A DNA stretch of 14,067 bases from JAXHUH01 sp034211175. GTDB taxonomy: Bacteria; Actinomycetota; Acidimicrobiia; Acidimicrobiales; CAIXPF01. Each line of letters opens with the position of its first letter. Within the stretch, counting starts at the first letter, position 1. Position numbers and translations under genes: made by a program. The stretch is from contig JAXHUH010000330.1 in NCBI GenBank assembly GCA_034211175.1, forward strand, positions 1-14,067, read 5' to 3'. Below are positions 1 through 7,024 of the stretch, piece by piece. The notes beneath the pieces were generated by a model that did no database searches, was not told the DNA's origin, and worked only from the letters and a program-made list of their open reading frames with translations.

Positions 1-1
1 C

Positions 2-88
2 CTGCGCGTCGTCGCCGTCGGGCCCGACGGCGACCCGGCCACGGCCACCGTCGGTGAGCTGCTCCCGAAGGGACCGCACCGGGGCTGA
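2..88 (+). CDS. C-terminal tail of an unrecognised protein (5' end outside window)
   Basis: A reading frame is open from the left edge for 28 codons and ends in TGA at 86-88. Its third codon positions are almost all G or C, as in the confirmed genes of this window, and the other two plus frames lack that pattern here. The visible tail contains VVAVGPDGDPATATVGELLP and ends PKGPHRG; I recognise no family from it. It lies on the same strand as rhaI, but a candidate promoter and operators separate the two, so co-transcription is not required. A sugar-pathway gene is possible from context only. Confidence 0.45.
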   Translation: MRVVAVGPDGDPATATVGELLPKGPHRG

Positions 89-147
89 CGCGCGTCGCCC
101 ACGTCCTGCTGCGGCCCTGCCGCAACAGGGGCCGACACATGTGGCGC

Positions 148-176
148 TTGACACCGGGGGCTCACGCGGTTTGGAT
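148..176 (+). promoter_or_regulatory. candidate sigma70-type promoter of rhaI
   Basis: A perfect TTGACA (148-153) is followed after 17 nt by TTGGAT (171-176), which matches the -10 consensus at three of six positions. A transcript would start near 183, just before the first LacI-type operator. The -35 is strong and the -10 is weak, so the call rests mainly on spacing and on the operators lying immediately downstream. Confidence 0.4.
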
Positions 177-191
177 CAGTGCCAGAGGGGG

Positions 192-207
192 TTTGAAACG
201 TCTCAAA
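192..207. promoter_or_regulatory. LacI-family-type operator, site 1
   Basis: The 16-bp dyad TTTGAAACGTCTCAAA is symmetric at seven of eight base-pair positions around a central CG. The central CpG with flanking TGAAA/TTTCA-like half sites is the hallmark of LacI/GalR-family operators. It lies at about +10 relative to the proposed start, where a bound repressor would block initiation or early elongation. No regulator gene is visible in the window. Confidence 0.55.
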
Positions 208-238
208 GATCACGGCTGCGCAGCCGACCCGTCGGGGA

Positions 239-252
239 CTGAAACGTTGCAG
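239..252. promoter_or_regulatory. LacI-family-type operator, site 2
   Basis: CTGAAACGTTGCAG is symmetric at six of seven positions around a central CG and shares the core TGAAACGT with site 1. The two dyad centres are 46 bp apart, compatible with cooperative or looping repression by one LacI-type protein. The rest of the leader to 413 shows only a 5-bp hairpin (CTCGC 256-260 / GCGAG 265-269) and no gene. Confidence 0.5.
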
Positions 253-430
253 GGGCTCGCGTCGGCGAGTCCGATCCCGTCGGTGTTGCGCACCCACGAT
301 CACCCGCCGCGCCCTCGGCGCCGGCCGCACCCCAGCCCCCCGGTGCCGCCGGCGTCGGGGGCGCTCGGGCCACCGAGTCGTCGCCCTCCGCCGAGCCGTC
401 CGGCCGAGACGTTACGAGGAGCCCAAACGC

Positions 431-1735
431 GTGGACATCACCACCGACACGATCGCCACCGTCGAGCGCGACGCGCGCACGAGCCACGAGCGGCGACTGG
501 CCCACCTCACCGAGGAGCTGACCGAGGTCGGGGTCGATGTCGACGGTGTGATCGCGCAGCTCGCGGCGTTCAGCGTGGCCGCGCCGTCGTGGGCGGTCGG
601 CACGGGCGGCACCCGGTTCGGGCGGTTCCCGGCCGGCGGTGAGCCGGGCACGACCGAGCAGAAGATCGACGACGTCGCGGCGCTCAACGCGCTCACCGGG
701 GCCAACCGCACGGTGAGCCTCCACATCCCGTGGGACGACCCGGAGGACCCGACGGCGCTGCGGGAGTACGCGGCGGCGAAGGGCATCGGGTTCGACGCGA
801 TGAACTCGAACACGTTCCAGGACAACGCGGCGACGACCGGCGGGTTCGACGTGTCCTACAAGTTCGGGTCGATGTCGAGCGCGTCGCCCGACGTGCGCAA
901 GCACGCCGTCGAGCACAACATCCGCTGCATCGAGCTCGGCCGCGAGCTGGGCTCGACCGCGCTCACGATCTGGCTGGCCGACGGGACCAACCACCCGGGC
1001 CAGGCCGACTTCCGGCGCCAGTTCGAGCGGGTCGCCGAGAGCCTGCGCGAGGTCCACGACGCCCTGCCCGACGGCTGGCTCATGTTCACCGAGCACAAGC
1101 CGTACGAGCCGGCGTTCTACTCGACGGTGAACAACGACTGGGGCTCATCGCTGCTGCTGGCGACCGAGGCCGGCGAGAAGGCCCGGTGCCTGGTCGACCT
1201 CGGCCACCACCTGCCGAACACCAACATCGAGCAGGTCGTGAGCCGCCTCGCCATGGTCGGCCGTCTCGGCGGGTTCCACTTCAACGACTCGAAGTACGGC
1301 GACGACGACCTGACCGTCGGCTCGATCCGGCCGTACCAGTTCTTCCTGATCCTGCTCGAGCTGCTGGCCCACGGCGCCCGGACCGGCGACGGCACGCCCC
1401 GAATGCCCGACGTCAGCTACATGATCGACGCGTCGCACAACCTGAAGGACCCGCTCGAGGACCTCCTCCAGGCGACCGACCAGATCCAGTTCTCATTGGG
1501 TCAGGCGCTGTTGGTCGACCACGCGGAGCTGGCGTCGGCCCAGGATGACAACGACCCGGTCGCCGCCGCCGAGATCCTCCAGCGCGCCTATCGGACCGAC
1601 GTCCGCCCGCTGGTGGCCGAGGCCCGCCGCCGCAACGGCGCCGCCCTCGACCCGGTGATGACGTTCCGCCGCCTCGGCTACCGCGCCGCCATGGTCGCCG
1701 AGCGCGGCACCACCACCCTCGCCACCGGCCTCTGA
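431..1735 (+). CDS. rhaI: L-rhamnose isomerase, RhaI type
   Basis: This cytoplasmic, metal-dependent TIM-barrel sugar isomerase converts L-rhamnose to L-rhamnulose, the first step of phosphorylative rhamnose catabolism. The 434-aa length and motifs fit the Pseudomonas stutzeri/actinobacterial RhaI group, not E. coli RhaA. By analogy with the P. stutzeri enzyme, metal ligands are expected at E221 (FTEHKPYEP), D256 and H259 (LVDLGHH), H283 (GFHFND), D291 and D333 (MIDASHN). The start is GTG at 431, with the Shine-Dalgarno-like ACGAGGAG at 414-421 nine bases upstream. Two LacI-type dyads upstream suggest sugar-inducible control. Aldolase, kinase and transporter genes of the pathway are not visible here, so whether it is part of a cluster cannot be judged. 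The family call is firm; the exact sugar specificity (rhamnose versus related hexoses) is inferred from homology. Confidence 0.93.
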   Translation: MDITTDTIATVERDARTSHERRLAHLTEELTEVGVDVDGVIAQLAAFSVAAPSWAVGTGGTRFGRFPAGGEPGTTEQKIDDVAALNALTGANRTVSLHIPWDDPEDPTALREYAAAKGIGFDAMNSNTFQDNAATTGGFDVSYKFGSMSSASPDVRKHAVEHNIRCIELGRELGSTALTIWLADGTNHPGQADFRRQFERVAESLREVHDALPDGWLMFTEHKPYEPAFYSTVNNDWGSSLLLATEAGEKARCLVDLGHHLPNTNIEQVVSRLAMVGRLGGFHFNDSKYGDDDLTVGSIRPYQFFLILLELLAHGARTGDGTPRMPDVSYMIDASHNLKDPLEDLLQATDQIQFSLGQALLVDHAELASAQDDNDPVAAAEILQRAYRTDVRPLVAEARRRNGAALDPVMTFRRLGYRAAMVAERGTTTLATGL

Positions 1736-1746
1736 CCCACCCCGCC

Positions 1747-1927
1747 CCGAACTGGCCACCACCTCGACCGCTACACGCCCGCACCGGTGGCCAGAACCGG
1801 AGCATCACGCCCGAACTGGCCACCACCCAGGCCTGTGCGAGGTCACCCGGGTAGCCGGAACGGGACCATGACGCCCGAACTGGCCACCACCTCAACCGCC
1901 ACACGCCCGCACCGGTGGCCAGAACCG
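1747..1927. repeat. three-unit palindromic repeat array, 64-bp pitch (REP/BIME-like)
   Basis: CTGGCCACC occurs at 1752, 1816 and 1880, exactly 64 bp apart. Each copy opens a hairpin. Units 1 and 3 close with GGTGGCCAG (1786-1794, 1914-1922), a perfect 9-bp complement of the left arm. Unit 2 closes with GGGTAGCCGG (1849-1858). The order is therefore A-B-A, with A units nearly identical and B different, as in alternating REP/BIME clusters. All units begin CCGAAC and end GAACCG or GAACGG. The array fills the gap between the convergent rhaI and the minus-strand gene ending at 1935, and could serve as a bidirectional terminator. Confidence 0.85.
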
Positions 1928-1934
1928 AGGTGAG

Positions 1935-2924
1935 TCACCAGCGCGTCCAGGGCGCTGGCGTCGGGCGGATCAGCCCGGGCTCGAACGGCGCGCGCTCGAA
2001 CGATCGAAGCGCCCGGACGATCGGCGCGGGCCGATAGAAGACGTCCTGCTCCCAGACGACCATGACGGCGTAGCCGGCGCGCATCAGGTCCGCATACCGC
2101 TTCTCGTCCGCAGCGCGGTCGGAGTGCGACGTGTGGAAGACCTCCCCGTTGATCTCCACGACGAGCGGGCGGCTGCGATGCCGATAGTCGACGACGCCGA
2201 TCGGGGCGTCCGATCCGCCGACCGCGACCTGCCGTTCGAGCCGGCTGCGCAGATCAACGGGCAGGATCGACTCGAACCGCTCCTCCAACGCGGATCCCGA
2301 GGGTCGGTAGTTGGGCGGGCGATCCTCCAGCACCTGCCGCAGCACGACGATGCCGGAGCGACCACGACCCCCGCTCCGATCGCACAGCTCGTGAACCCGA
2401 GCGCCGTTGATCAGACCCATCCGCCACGCGTGATCGAGCATGACTGCTGTGCGCTGAACGGCGAGCTCGAGCCCCGTCGGCCCATAGCGGTGCGTGAACA
2501 TGCCGGCGGTCCACAGGATCGTGTCCTCGGGACGGCTGATCGGCAGATCGTGGTGTGTGGTGACGGCGCGCTCGTCCAAGTGGCGGAGCGCGTGGACGCT
2601 GCCGAGGCGCGGTTCACGGACGTTCGACCGACGCACCGCCACGTGCGGGCGTCGACTGCTGAGGTAGCCGAAGCCCCAGAATGCCGCTGCGGTCTTGCCC
2701 CAGAGCACGCCGGCGGGCCCTGCGTCGAGCACAGCGGCCATCAGCTCCTGCTCAGGGCAACGACGGGCCGTGGTCTGACGCAGCACCCGAGGCGAGCGCC
2801 GCTCCATCGTCCGATCGCGGATCACGCAGCGCCGTCCGTTGTAGGACAGCAGCTCCGACAGCTGGAACTCGGCGACCACCCCGTACTGGCGGCGGAGCAG
2901 GGCGACAATCGGTTCGGGCAACAC
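1935..2924 (-). CDS. AbiEi-like N-terminal / DUF559-like C-terminal (PD-(D/E)XK) protein
   Basis: This 329-aa protein has a familiar actinobacterial layout. An N-terminal winged-helix-like segment (about 1-50) resembles AbiEi-type antitoxin domains, the middle is poorly characterised, and the C-terminal half (about 210-300) resembles DUF559/Vsr-like endonucleases. Candidate active-site residues are E214/E215 (ALEERF), D246 (GVVDY), E257 (VVEING) and H264. Such proteins are often annotated as type IV toxin-antitoxin AbiEi-family or endonuclease-domain proteins, and their biological role is not settled. Start: GTG at 2924, with GAGG eight bases upstream on the minus strand; no in-frame start is seen shortly upstream. 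Third codon positions hold clearly more A/T than neighbouring genes, suggesting recent acquisition. No cognate AbiEii-like toxin gene lies beside it. Palindromic repeat arrays flank it on both sides. Confidence 0.75.
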   Translation of the reverse strand: MLPEPIVALLRRQYGVVAEFQLSELLSYNGRRCVIRDRTMERRSPRVLRQTTARRCPEQELMAAVLDAGPAGVLWGKTAAAFWGFGYLSSRRPHVAVRRSNVREPRLGSVHALRHLDERAVTTHHDLPISRPEDTILWTAGMFTHRYGPTGLELAVQRTAVMLDHAWRMGLINGARVHELCDRSGGRGRSGIVVLRQVLEDRPPNYRPSGSALEERFESILPVDLRSRLERQVAVGGSDAPIGVVDYRHRSRPLVVEINGEVFHTSHSDRAADEKRYADLMRAGYAVMVVWEQDVFYRPAPIVRALRSFERAPFEPGLIRPTPAPWTRW

Positions 2925-2955
2925 GGCAGCGACCTCACGACACGCGAGATGAGGC

Positions 2956-2971
2956 GTGACTGACCGGTCAC
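2956..2971. promoter_or_regulatory. overlapping dyads upstream of the AbiEi/DUF559-like gene (candidate operator)
   Basis: TGACCGGTCA (2961-2970) is a perfect 10-bp palindrome centred about 41 nt upstream of the minus-strand GTG start. It overlaps a second dyad, GTGAC (2956-2960) with GTCAC (2967-2971). Position and symmetry suit an autoregulatory site for a winged-helix protein, but no regulator has been matched to it. Confidence 0.3.
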
Positions 2972-3043
2972 ACGAACGGTGCGATCGAACCTAACGGGGC
3001 GCTCTGACAATGACGGCTCACCGGCCTCGTCCTCGAAGCCCGG

Positions 3044-3218
3044 CCGAACTGGCCACCAACCCGGCCTCTACGAGGCAGCCCGGGTAGCCAGAACGGATCA
3101 GCACCGGAACTGGCCACCAACCCTGCCTCCACGAGGCAGCCTGGGTAGCCAGAACGGATCAGCACCGGAACTGGCCACCAACCCGGCCTCCACGAGGCAG
3201 CCCGGGTAGCCAGAACGG
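3044..3218. repeat. three-unit palindromic repeat array, 61-bp pitch (REP/BIME-like)
   Basis: CTGGCCACC occurs at 3049, 3110 and 3171, exactly 61 bp apart, each paired with GGGTAGCCAG (3082-3091, 3143-3152, 3204-3213). The inner stem adds ACCCGG/CCGGGT or CTGCCTC/GAGGCAG around a three-base loop, so each unit folds into one long imperfect hairpin. The three copies are almost identical, including the linkers. Orientation and arm sequence match unit 2 of the left array (1816-1858). Unlike the left array, it sits between divergently transcribed genes, so simple terminator duty does not explain it. The remaining bases of 2925-3393 hold the dyads near 2961, a G-rich stretch and the next gene's leader, and no gene. 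Confidence 0.88.
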
Positions 3219-3239
3219 GATGGGGGGCGCAAGAAAGGT

Positions 3240-3261
3240 GGGGTCGAGGGTGGGGTGGGGG
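3240..3261 (+). other. G-quadruplex-forming motif
   Basis: Four G tracts (3240-3243, 3248-3250, 3252-3255, 3257-3261) are separated by loops of four, one and one bases. This meets the classical G-quadruplex pattern on the plus strand. It lies about 130 bp upstream of the oxidoreductase start, within a wider G-rich run (about 3217-3281). Formation in the cell is not shown. Confidence 0.55.
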
Positions 3262-3393
3262 CCACAGGTGGTCGGGTGGGGCTTCGAGAACCCACGTTTC
3301 GTGCTGAGGCCGATGGGTACCGTGGTCGTCGGGTGACATCGGTCTCATCAGGGGCCGACGACACACCCCAGCGGCGACCAAGGGGGGACGTCC

Positions 3394-6300
3394 ATGAGCG
3401 CGCCGGTCTACGAGCTCGCACACCGGTTCACCGCCGACCACGGCACCGTGTTCATGAGCGGGATCCAGGCCCTGGCCCGGATCCCGATCGAGCAGCTGCG
3501 GGCCGACCGTCGCGACGGGTACCGGACCGCAGCGCTCGTGTCCGGCTACCCCGGCTCCCCGCTCGGCGGGTTCGACGGCGCCATGCGGGCCGCGGCCAAG
3601 CTCGCCGGCGACCTGCCGATCAGCACCCGACCCGCGCTCAACGAGGAGTACGCGGCCAGCGCGGTCATGGGATCCCAGCTCGCCGCCGGCCAGCCCGACC
3701 ACCGCTACGACGGCGTCGTCGGCGTCTGGTACGGCAAGGCCCCGGGCGTCGACCGGGCGACCGACGCGCTGCGCCACGCCGGCTACGCGGGCACCTCACC
3801 GCTCGGCGGCGCCGTCGCGTTCGTCGGTGACGACCCCTCGGCCAAGAGCTCGACCGTCCCGTCGAGCTCGGCCGGCCTCCTCGCCGACCTCCACATGCCG
3901 CTCCTCTACCCCGGCGACCCGGCGGAGGCCCTCGACCTCGGCCGCCACGCCATCGCCCTCTCCCGCCTCTCGGGCCTGTGGAGCGCGCTCAAGATCGTGG
4001 CCGACGTCGCCGACGGCACCGAGTCGATCGAGCTCGACCTCGACCGGGTCCGCCCCGTCCTCCCCGACGTCCGCGGCATCCGCTGGGTGTCCGGGGGCGA
4101 CGTGCGCCGACCGGAGGGCAAGCTCCTCACCCCACTCACGCTGGAGCTGGAGCAGGAGATCTACGAGGTCCGCTACGAGCTGGCCAGGGAGTACGCGTCG
4201 GCCAACCAGCTCAACCGGGTCATGACCGGCTCGGGCGACGCCTGGTTGGGCATCGTCGCCTCCGGCATCACCTACCGGGAGGTCCGGGAGGCGTTCGCCC
4301 GGCTCGGCTTCCGCGACGCCGCCTCGATCAGCGACCTCGGCGTCCGCATCATCGAGATGCAGATGCCGATCCCGTTCGACCGGGCCACGATCAAGGACTT
4401 CGCCCGCGGCCTCGACGAGGTGTTCGTCATCGAGGAGAAGCAGCCCAACATGGAGCTGCTGATCAAGGACGCCCTCTACACGGCGAGCGTGCGCCCGACC
4501 GTCATCGGCAAGCACGACGAGGCCGGCGCGGCCCTCATCGCCGGCCACGGCGCCCTCGACGCCGACACGATCCTGCCCGCGCTCCGCGCCCGGCTCGAGC
4601 AGCGCGTCGGCGACCGCCTACCCCCGGCCCCACCGCCCGCCCGGACGTCGATCCCGGTCACCGCCGTCGACCGCACACCGTTCTACTGCTCGGGCTGTCC
4701 CCACAACCGCTCGACCCAGGTCCCCGACGGCACCCTCGTCGGCGCCGGCATCGGCTGCCACACGATGGCGCTGCTCATGGACGCCGAGCGGGTCGGCGAC
4801 ATCGCCGGCATCACGCCGATGGGCAACGAGGGCACCCAGTGGATCGGCATGTCCGACTTCGTCGACCGCGACCACTTCATCCAGAACCTGGGCGACGGCA
4901 CGTACTTCCACAGCGGCCAGCTCGCCATCACCGCGGCCCTCGCCGCCGGCGTGAACATCACCTACAAGCTGCTGTTCAACGGTGCGGTGGCCATGACCGG
5001 CGGCCAGGACCCCCAGGGCCAGCTCCCGGTCCCCGAGGTCAGCCGGGTCCTGCTCGAGCAGGGCGCGGCGAAGGTGCTGATCACCACCGATGACACCCGC
5101 CGCTACAAGGGCGTCGAGCTGCCGAGGGGCGTCGACGTGTGGGACCGCGACCGCCTGATCGAGGCCCAGGAGCACCTGGCGACCATCGACGGCGTCACCG
5201 TCCTCATCCACGACCAGCACTGCGCGGCCGAGCTGCGCCGGGCCCGCAAGCGGGGCCTGGTCGAGACGCCGAGCCAGCGGGTCGTGATCAACGAGCGGAT
5301 CTGCGAGGGCTGCGGTGACTGCGGTCAGGTCAGCAACTGCCTGTCGGTCCAGCCGACCGAGACCCCGTTCGGCCGCAAGACCCGGATCGACCAGACGACG
5401 TGCAACCTCGACTACTCGTGCCTCGAGGGTGACTGCCCGTCGTTCGTGACGATCGAGACCGAGCCGTCGTGGCCGGTCCGCCTCGCCGCCGGCCTCGCCC
5501 GCCGCGCCGGCATCACGGCCCGCGGCCCCGGGGCGACCGGTGCGGCTGCGACGTCGATCGACGACGTGCTCGACCGTCCGCTCCCCGACCCCGAGCCGAT
5601 CGTCCCGGTCGAGGACCTGTCGCTGCGCATCGCCGGCGTCGGCGGCACCGGCGTCGTCACCGTGGCCCAGGTGCTCGGCACCGCGGCGATGCTCGCCGGC
5701 TACGAGGTGCGGGGGCTCGACCAGATCGGCCTGTCCCAGAAGGCCGGGCCGGTGGTCAGCGACCTGCGCCTCACCAAGGGCCGGGAGCTGGCGACCAACC
5801 GCCTCGGCACCGGCCAGGCCGACCTCCTGCTGGCCTTCGACCAGGTCGTCGCCGCCTCCGCCCGGGGCATGGTGCCCGCCTCACCCGACCGCACCGTCGT
5901 CGTCGGCTCGACCTCGGCCGCCCCGACCGGGGCGATGATCACCCATCCCGAGCTGGAGCTGCCGTCACCCGACGAGCTCGACGAGCGGCTCGCCGAGGTC
6001 ACCCGGCCCGACGCACGGTTCTGGGCCGACGCGGCCCGGATCACCACCGAGGCGTTCGGCGACGCGGTGATGGCCAACATCGTCGTGCTCGGCATGGCCG
6101 TCCAGGCCGGGGCGCTGCCGGTGCCCTCCGGTTCGATCGAGGACGCCATCGCGCTCAACGGCGTCGCCGTCGAGGCCAACACCCGGGCGTTCCGTCTCGG
6201 CCGCCACGTCGTCGCCGACGCCGACCTCGTGGCCTCCGCGCTGCGGCTCGACGAGCCCGGCCCGGGCGACCACCCCGCGCTCGACGACGGCCTCCGGGCC

Positions 6301-6987
6301 CGGATCGGCGCGGTGCTCGCCGCGGCCGGCGTCGACGCCCGCGACGACGGGACCGACCTCGAGGCCGCCCTCAGCCGGTACGCCGCCGACCTCGTCGGCT
6401 ACCAGGACCGGGACCTCGCCGCCGACTACCTGGCCACCCTCGCCGAGGTCGCGGCGGCCGAGCGGCGCGCCGAGCCCGGGTCGACGGCGCTGGCCGCCGC
6501 GGTCGCCGCCAACCTCCACAAGCTGCTCGCCTACAAGGACGAGTACGAGGTCGCCCGCCTCGCCCTCGAACCGACGGCCCGGGCCGAGGCCGAGGCCCTG
6601 GCCGCCGAGACCGGCGGGGTCATGAGCTACCGCCTCCACCCGCCGCTGCTGCGGTCGATGGGTCTGGGCCGCAAGCTGTCGTTCGGGCCGTGGACCGACC
6701 CGGTGTTCCGCCTGCTCGCCCGGTCCAAGGGCGTGCGGGGCACACTGGCCGACCCGTTCCGCTGGGCGAAGGTGCGACGCGAGGAGCGCCGTCTTCCCGG
6801 CGAGTACCGGGCCGCCATCGAGCGGGTCATCGACGGCCTGCGGGCCGACGAGCTCGACGACGCCGTGGCCCTCGCCTCGCTACCCGACGTGGTCCGGGGC
6901 TACGAGGACCTCAAGCTCGAGCGGATCGCCGGCTTCCGCCGTGACCTCGCCGAGCGCCTCGCCGCTCTCGACGCCGGGCGCCGGTGA
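3394..6987 (+). CDS. fused indolepyruvate ferredoxin oxidoreductase family protein
   Basis: This 1197-aa protein joins all modules of a CoA-acylating 2-oxoacid oxidoreductase in one chain. The N-terminal pyrimidine-binding/alpha region (about 1-420) has GYPGSPLGGF at 51-60 and conserved glutamates 84-85. The thiamine-diphosphate domain has CSGCPHN from C432 and GDG at 500-502. A ferredoxin-like segment has cysteines 637, 640, 643, 649, then 670, 676, 681. A gamma domain starts near 745 (GVGGTGVVT, 748-756), and a C-terminal DUF6537-like region reaches the end. The family oxidatively decarboxylates aryl- or branched-chain 2-oxoacids to acyl-CoA, reducing ferredoxin; the substrate here is unknown. 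Start: ATG at 3394, with AGGGGGGA at 3381-3388. TACCGT at 3318-3323 could be a -10 box, but its -35 is poor. The methyltransferase gene follows at 37 nt, so co-transcription is likely. Confidence 0.92.
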   Translation: MSAPVYELAHRFTADHGTVFMSGIQALARIPIEQLRADRRDGYRTAALVSGYPGSPLGGFDGAMRAAAKLAGDLPISTRPALNEEYAASAVMGSQLAAGQPDHRYDGVVGVWYGKAPGVDRATDALRHAGYAGTSPLGGAVAFVGDDPSAKSSTVPSSSAGLLADLHMPLLYPGDPAEALDLGRHAIALSRLSGLWSALKIVADVADGTESIELDLDRVRPVLPDVRGIRWVSGGDVRRPEGKLLTPLTLELEQEIYEVRYELAREYASANQLNRVMTGSGDAWLGIVASGITYREVREAFARLGFRDAASISDLGVRIIEMQMPIPFDRATIKDFARGLDEVFVIEEKQPNMELLIKDALYTASVRPTVIGKHDEAGAALIAGHGALDADTILPALRARLEQRVGDRLPPAPPPARTSIPVTAVDRTPFYCSGCPHNRSTQVPDGTLVGAGIGCHTMALLMDAERVGDIAGITPMGNEGTQWIGMSDFVDRDHFIQNLGDGTYFHSGQLAITAALAAGVNITYKLLFNGAVAMTGGQDPQGQLPVPEVSRVLLEQGAAKVLITTDDTRRYKGVELPRGVDVWDRDRLIEAQEHLATIDGVTVLIHDQHCAAELRRARKRGLVETPSQRVVINERICEGCGDCGQVSNCLSVQPTETPFGRKTRIDQTTCNLDYSCLEGDCPSFVTIETEPSWPVRLAAGLARRAGITARGPGATGAAATSIDDVLDRPLPDPEPIVPVEDLSLRIAGVGGTGVVTVAQVLGTAAMLAGYEVRGLDQIGLSQKAGPVVSDLRLTKGRELATNRLGTGQADLLLAFDQVVAASARGMVPASPDRTVVVGSTSAAPTGAMITHPELELPSPDELDERLAEVTRPDARFWADAARITTEAFGDAVMANIVVLGMAVQAGALPVPSGSIEDAIALNGVAVEANTRAFRLGRHVVADADLVASALRLDEPGPGDHPALDDGLRARIGAVLAAAGVDARDDGTDLEAALSRYAADLVGYQDRDLAADYLATLAEVAAAERRAEPGSTALAAAVAANLHKLLAYKDEYEVARLALEPTARAEAEALAAETGGVMSYRLHPPLLRSMGLGRKLSFGPWTDPVFRLLARSKGVRGTLADPFRWAKVRREERRLPGEYRAAIERVIDGLRADELDDAVALASLPDVVRGYEDLKLERIAGFRRDLAERLAALDAGRR

Positions 6988-7024
6988 GGCCCGGAGCCAG
7001 CGCCCCGGTGGGATGATCCGGCCC

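Noticed and set aside
139..642. Plus-strand frame overlapping the rhaI leader and start
   Set aside because: Pro/Arg/His-rich translation without family resemblance; it crosses the promoter and operators and overlaps rhaI in another frame.
203..1096. Long minus-strand frame antisense to rhaI
   Set aside because: It is the complement of a well-recognised gene, with Arg/Val/Gly-rich random-like content, as expected in high-GC DNA.
1747..3218. CRISPR array suggested by regularly spaced CTGGCCACC repeats
   Set aside because: The sequence between repeats is itself conserved and palindromic, there are only three units per array, and no cas gene is present.
2968..3777. Minus-strand frame spanning the repeat array and the start of the oxidoreductase
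   Set aside because: Its apparent internal repeats (VASSGADPFWLPG) are translated hairpin DNA, and the rest is antisense to a firm gene.
5468..6944. 491-codon Arg-rich frame within the oxidoreductase
   Set aside because: Shadow frame of the gene in a GC-rich context; composition is nearly all Arg/Pro/Gly/Ala.
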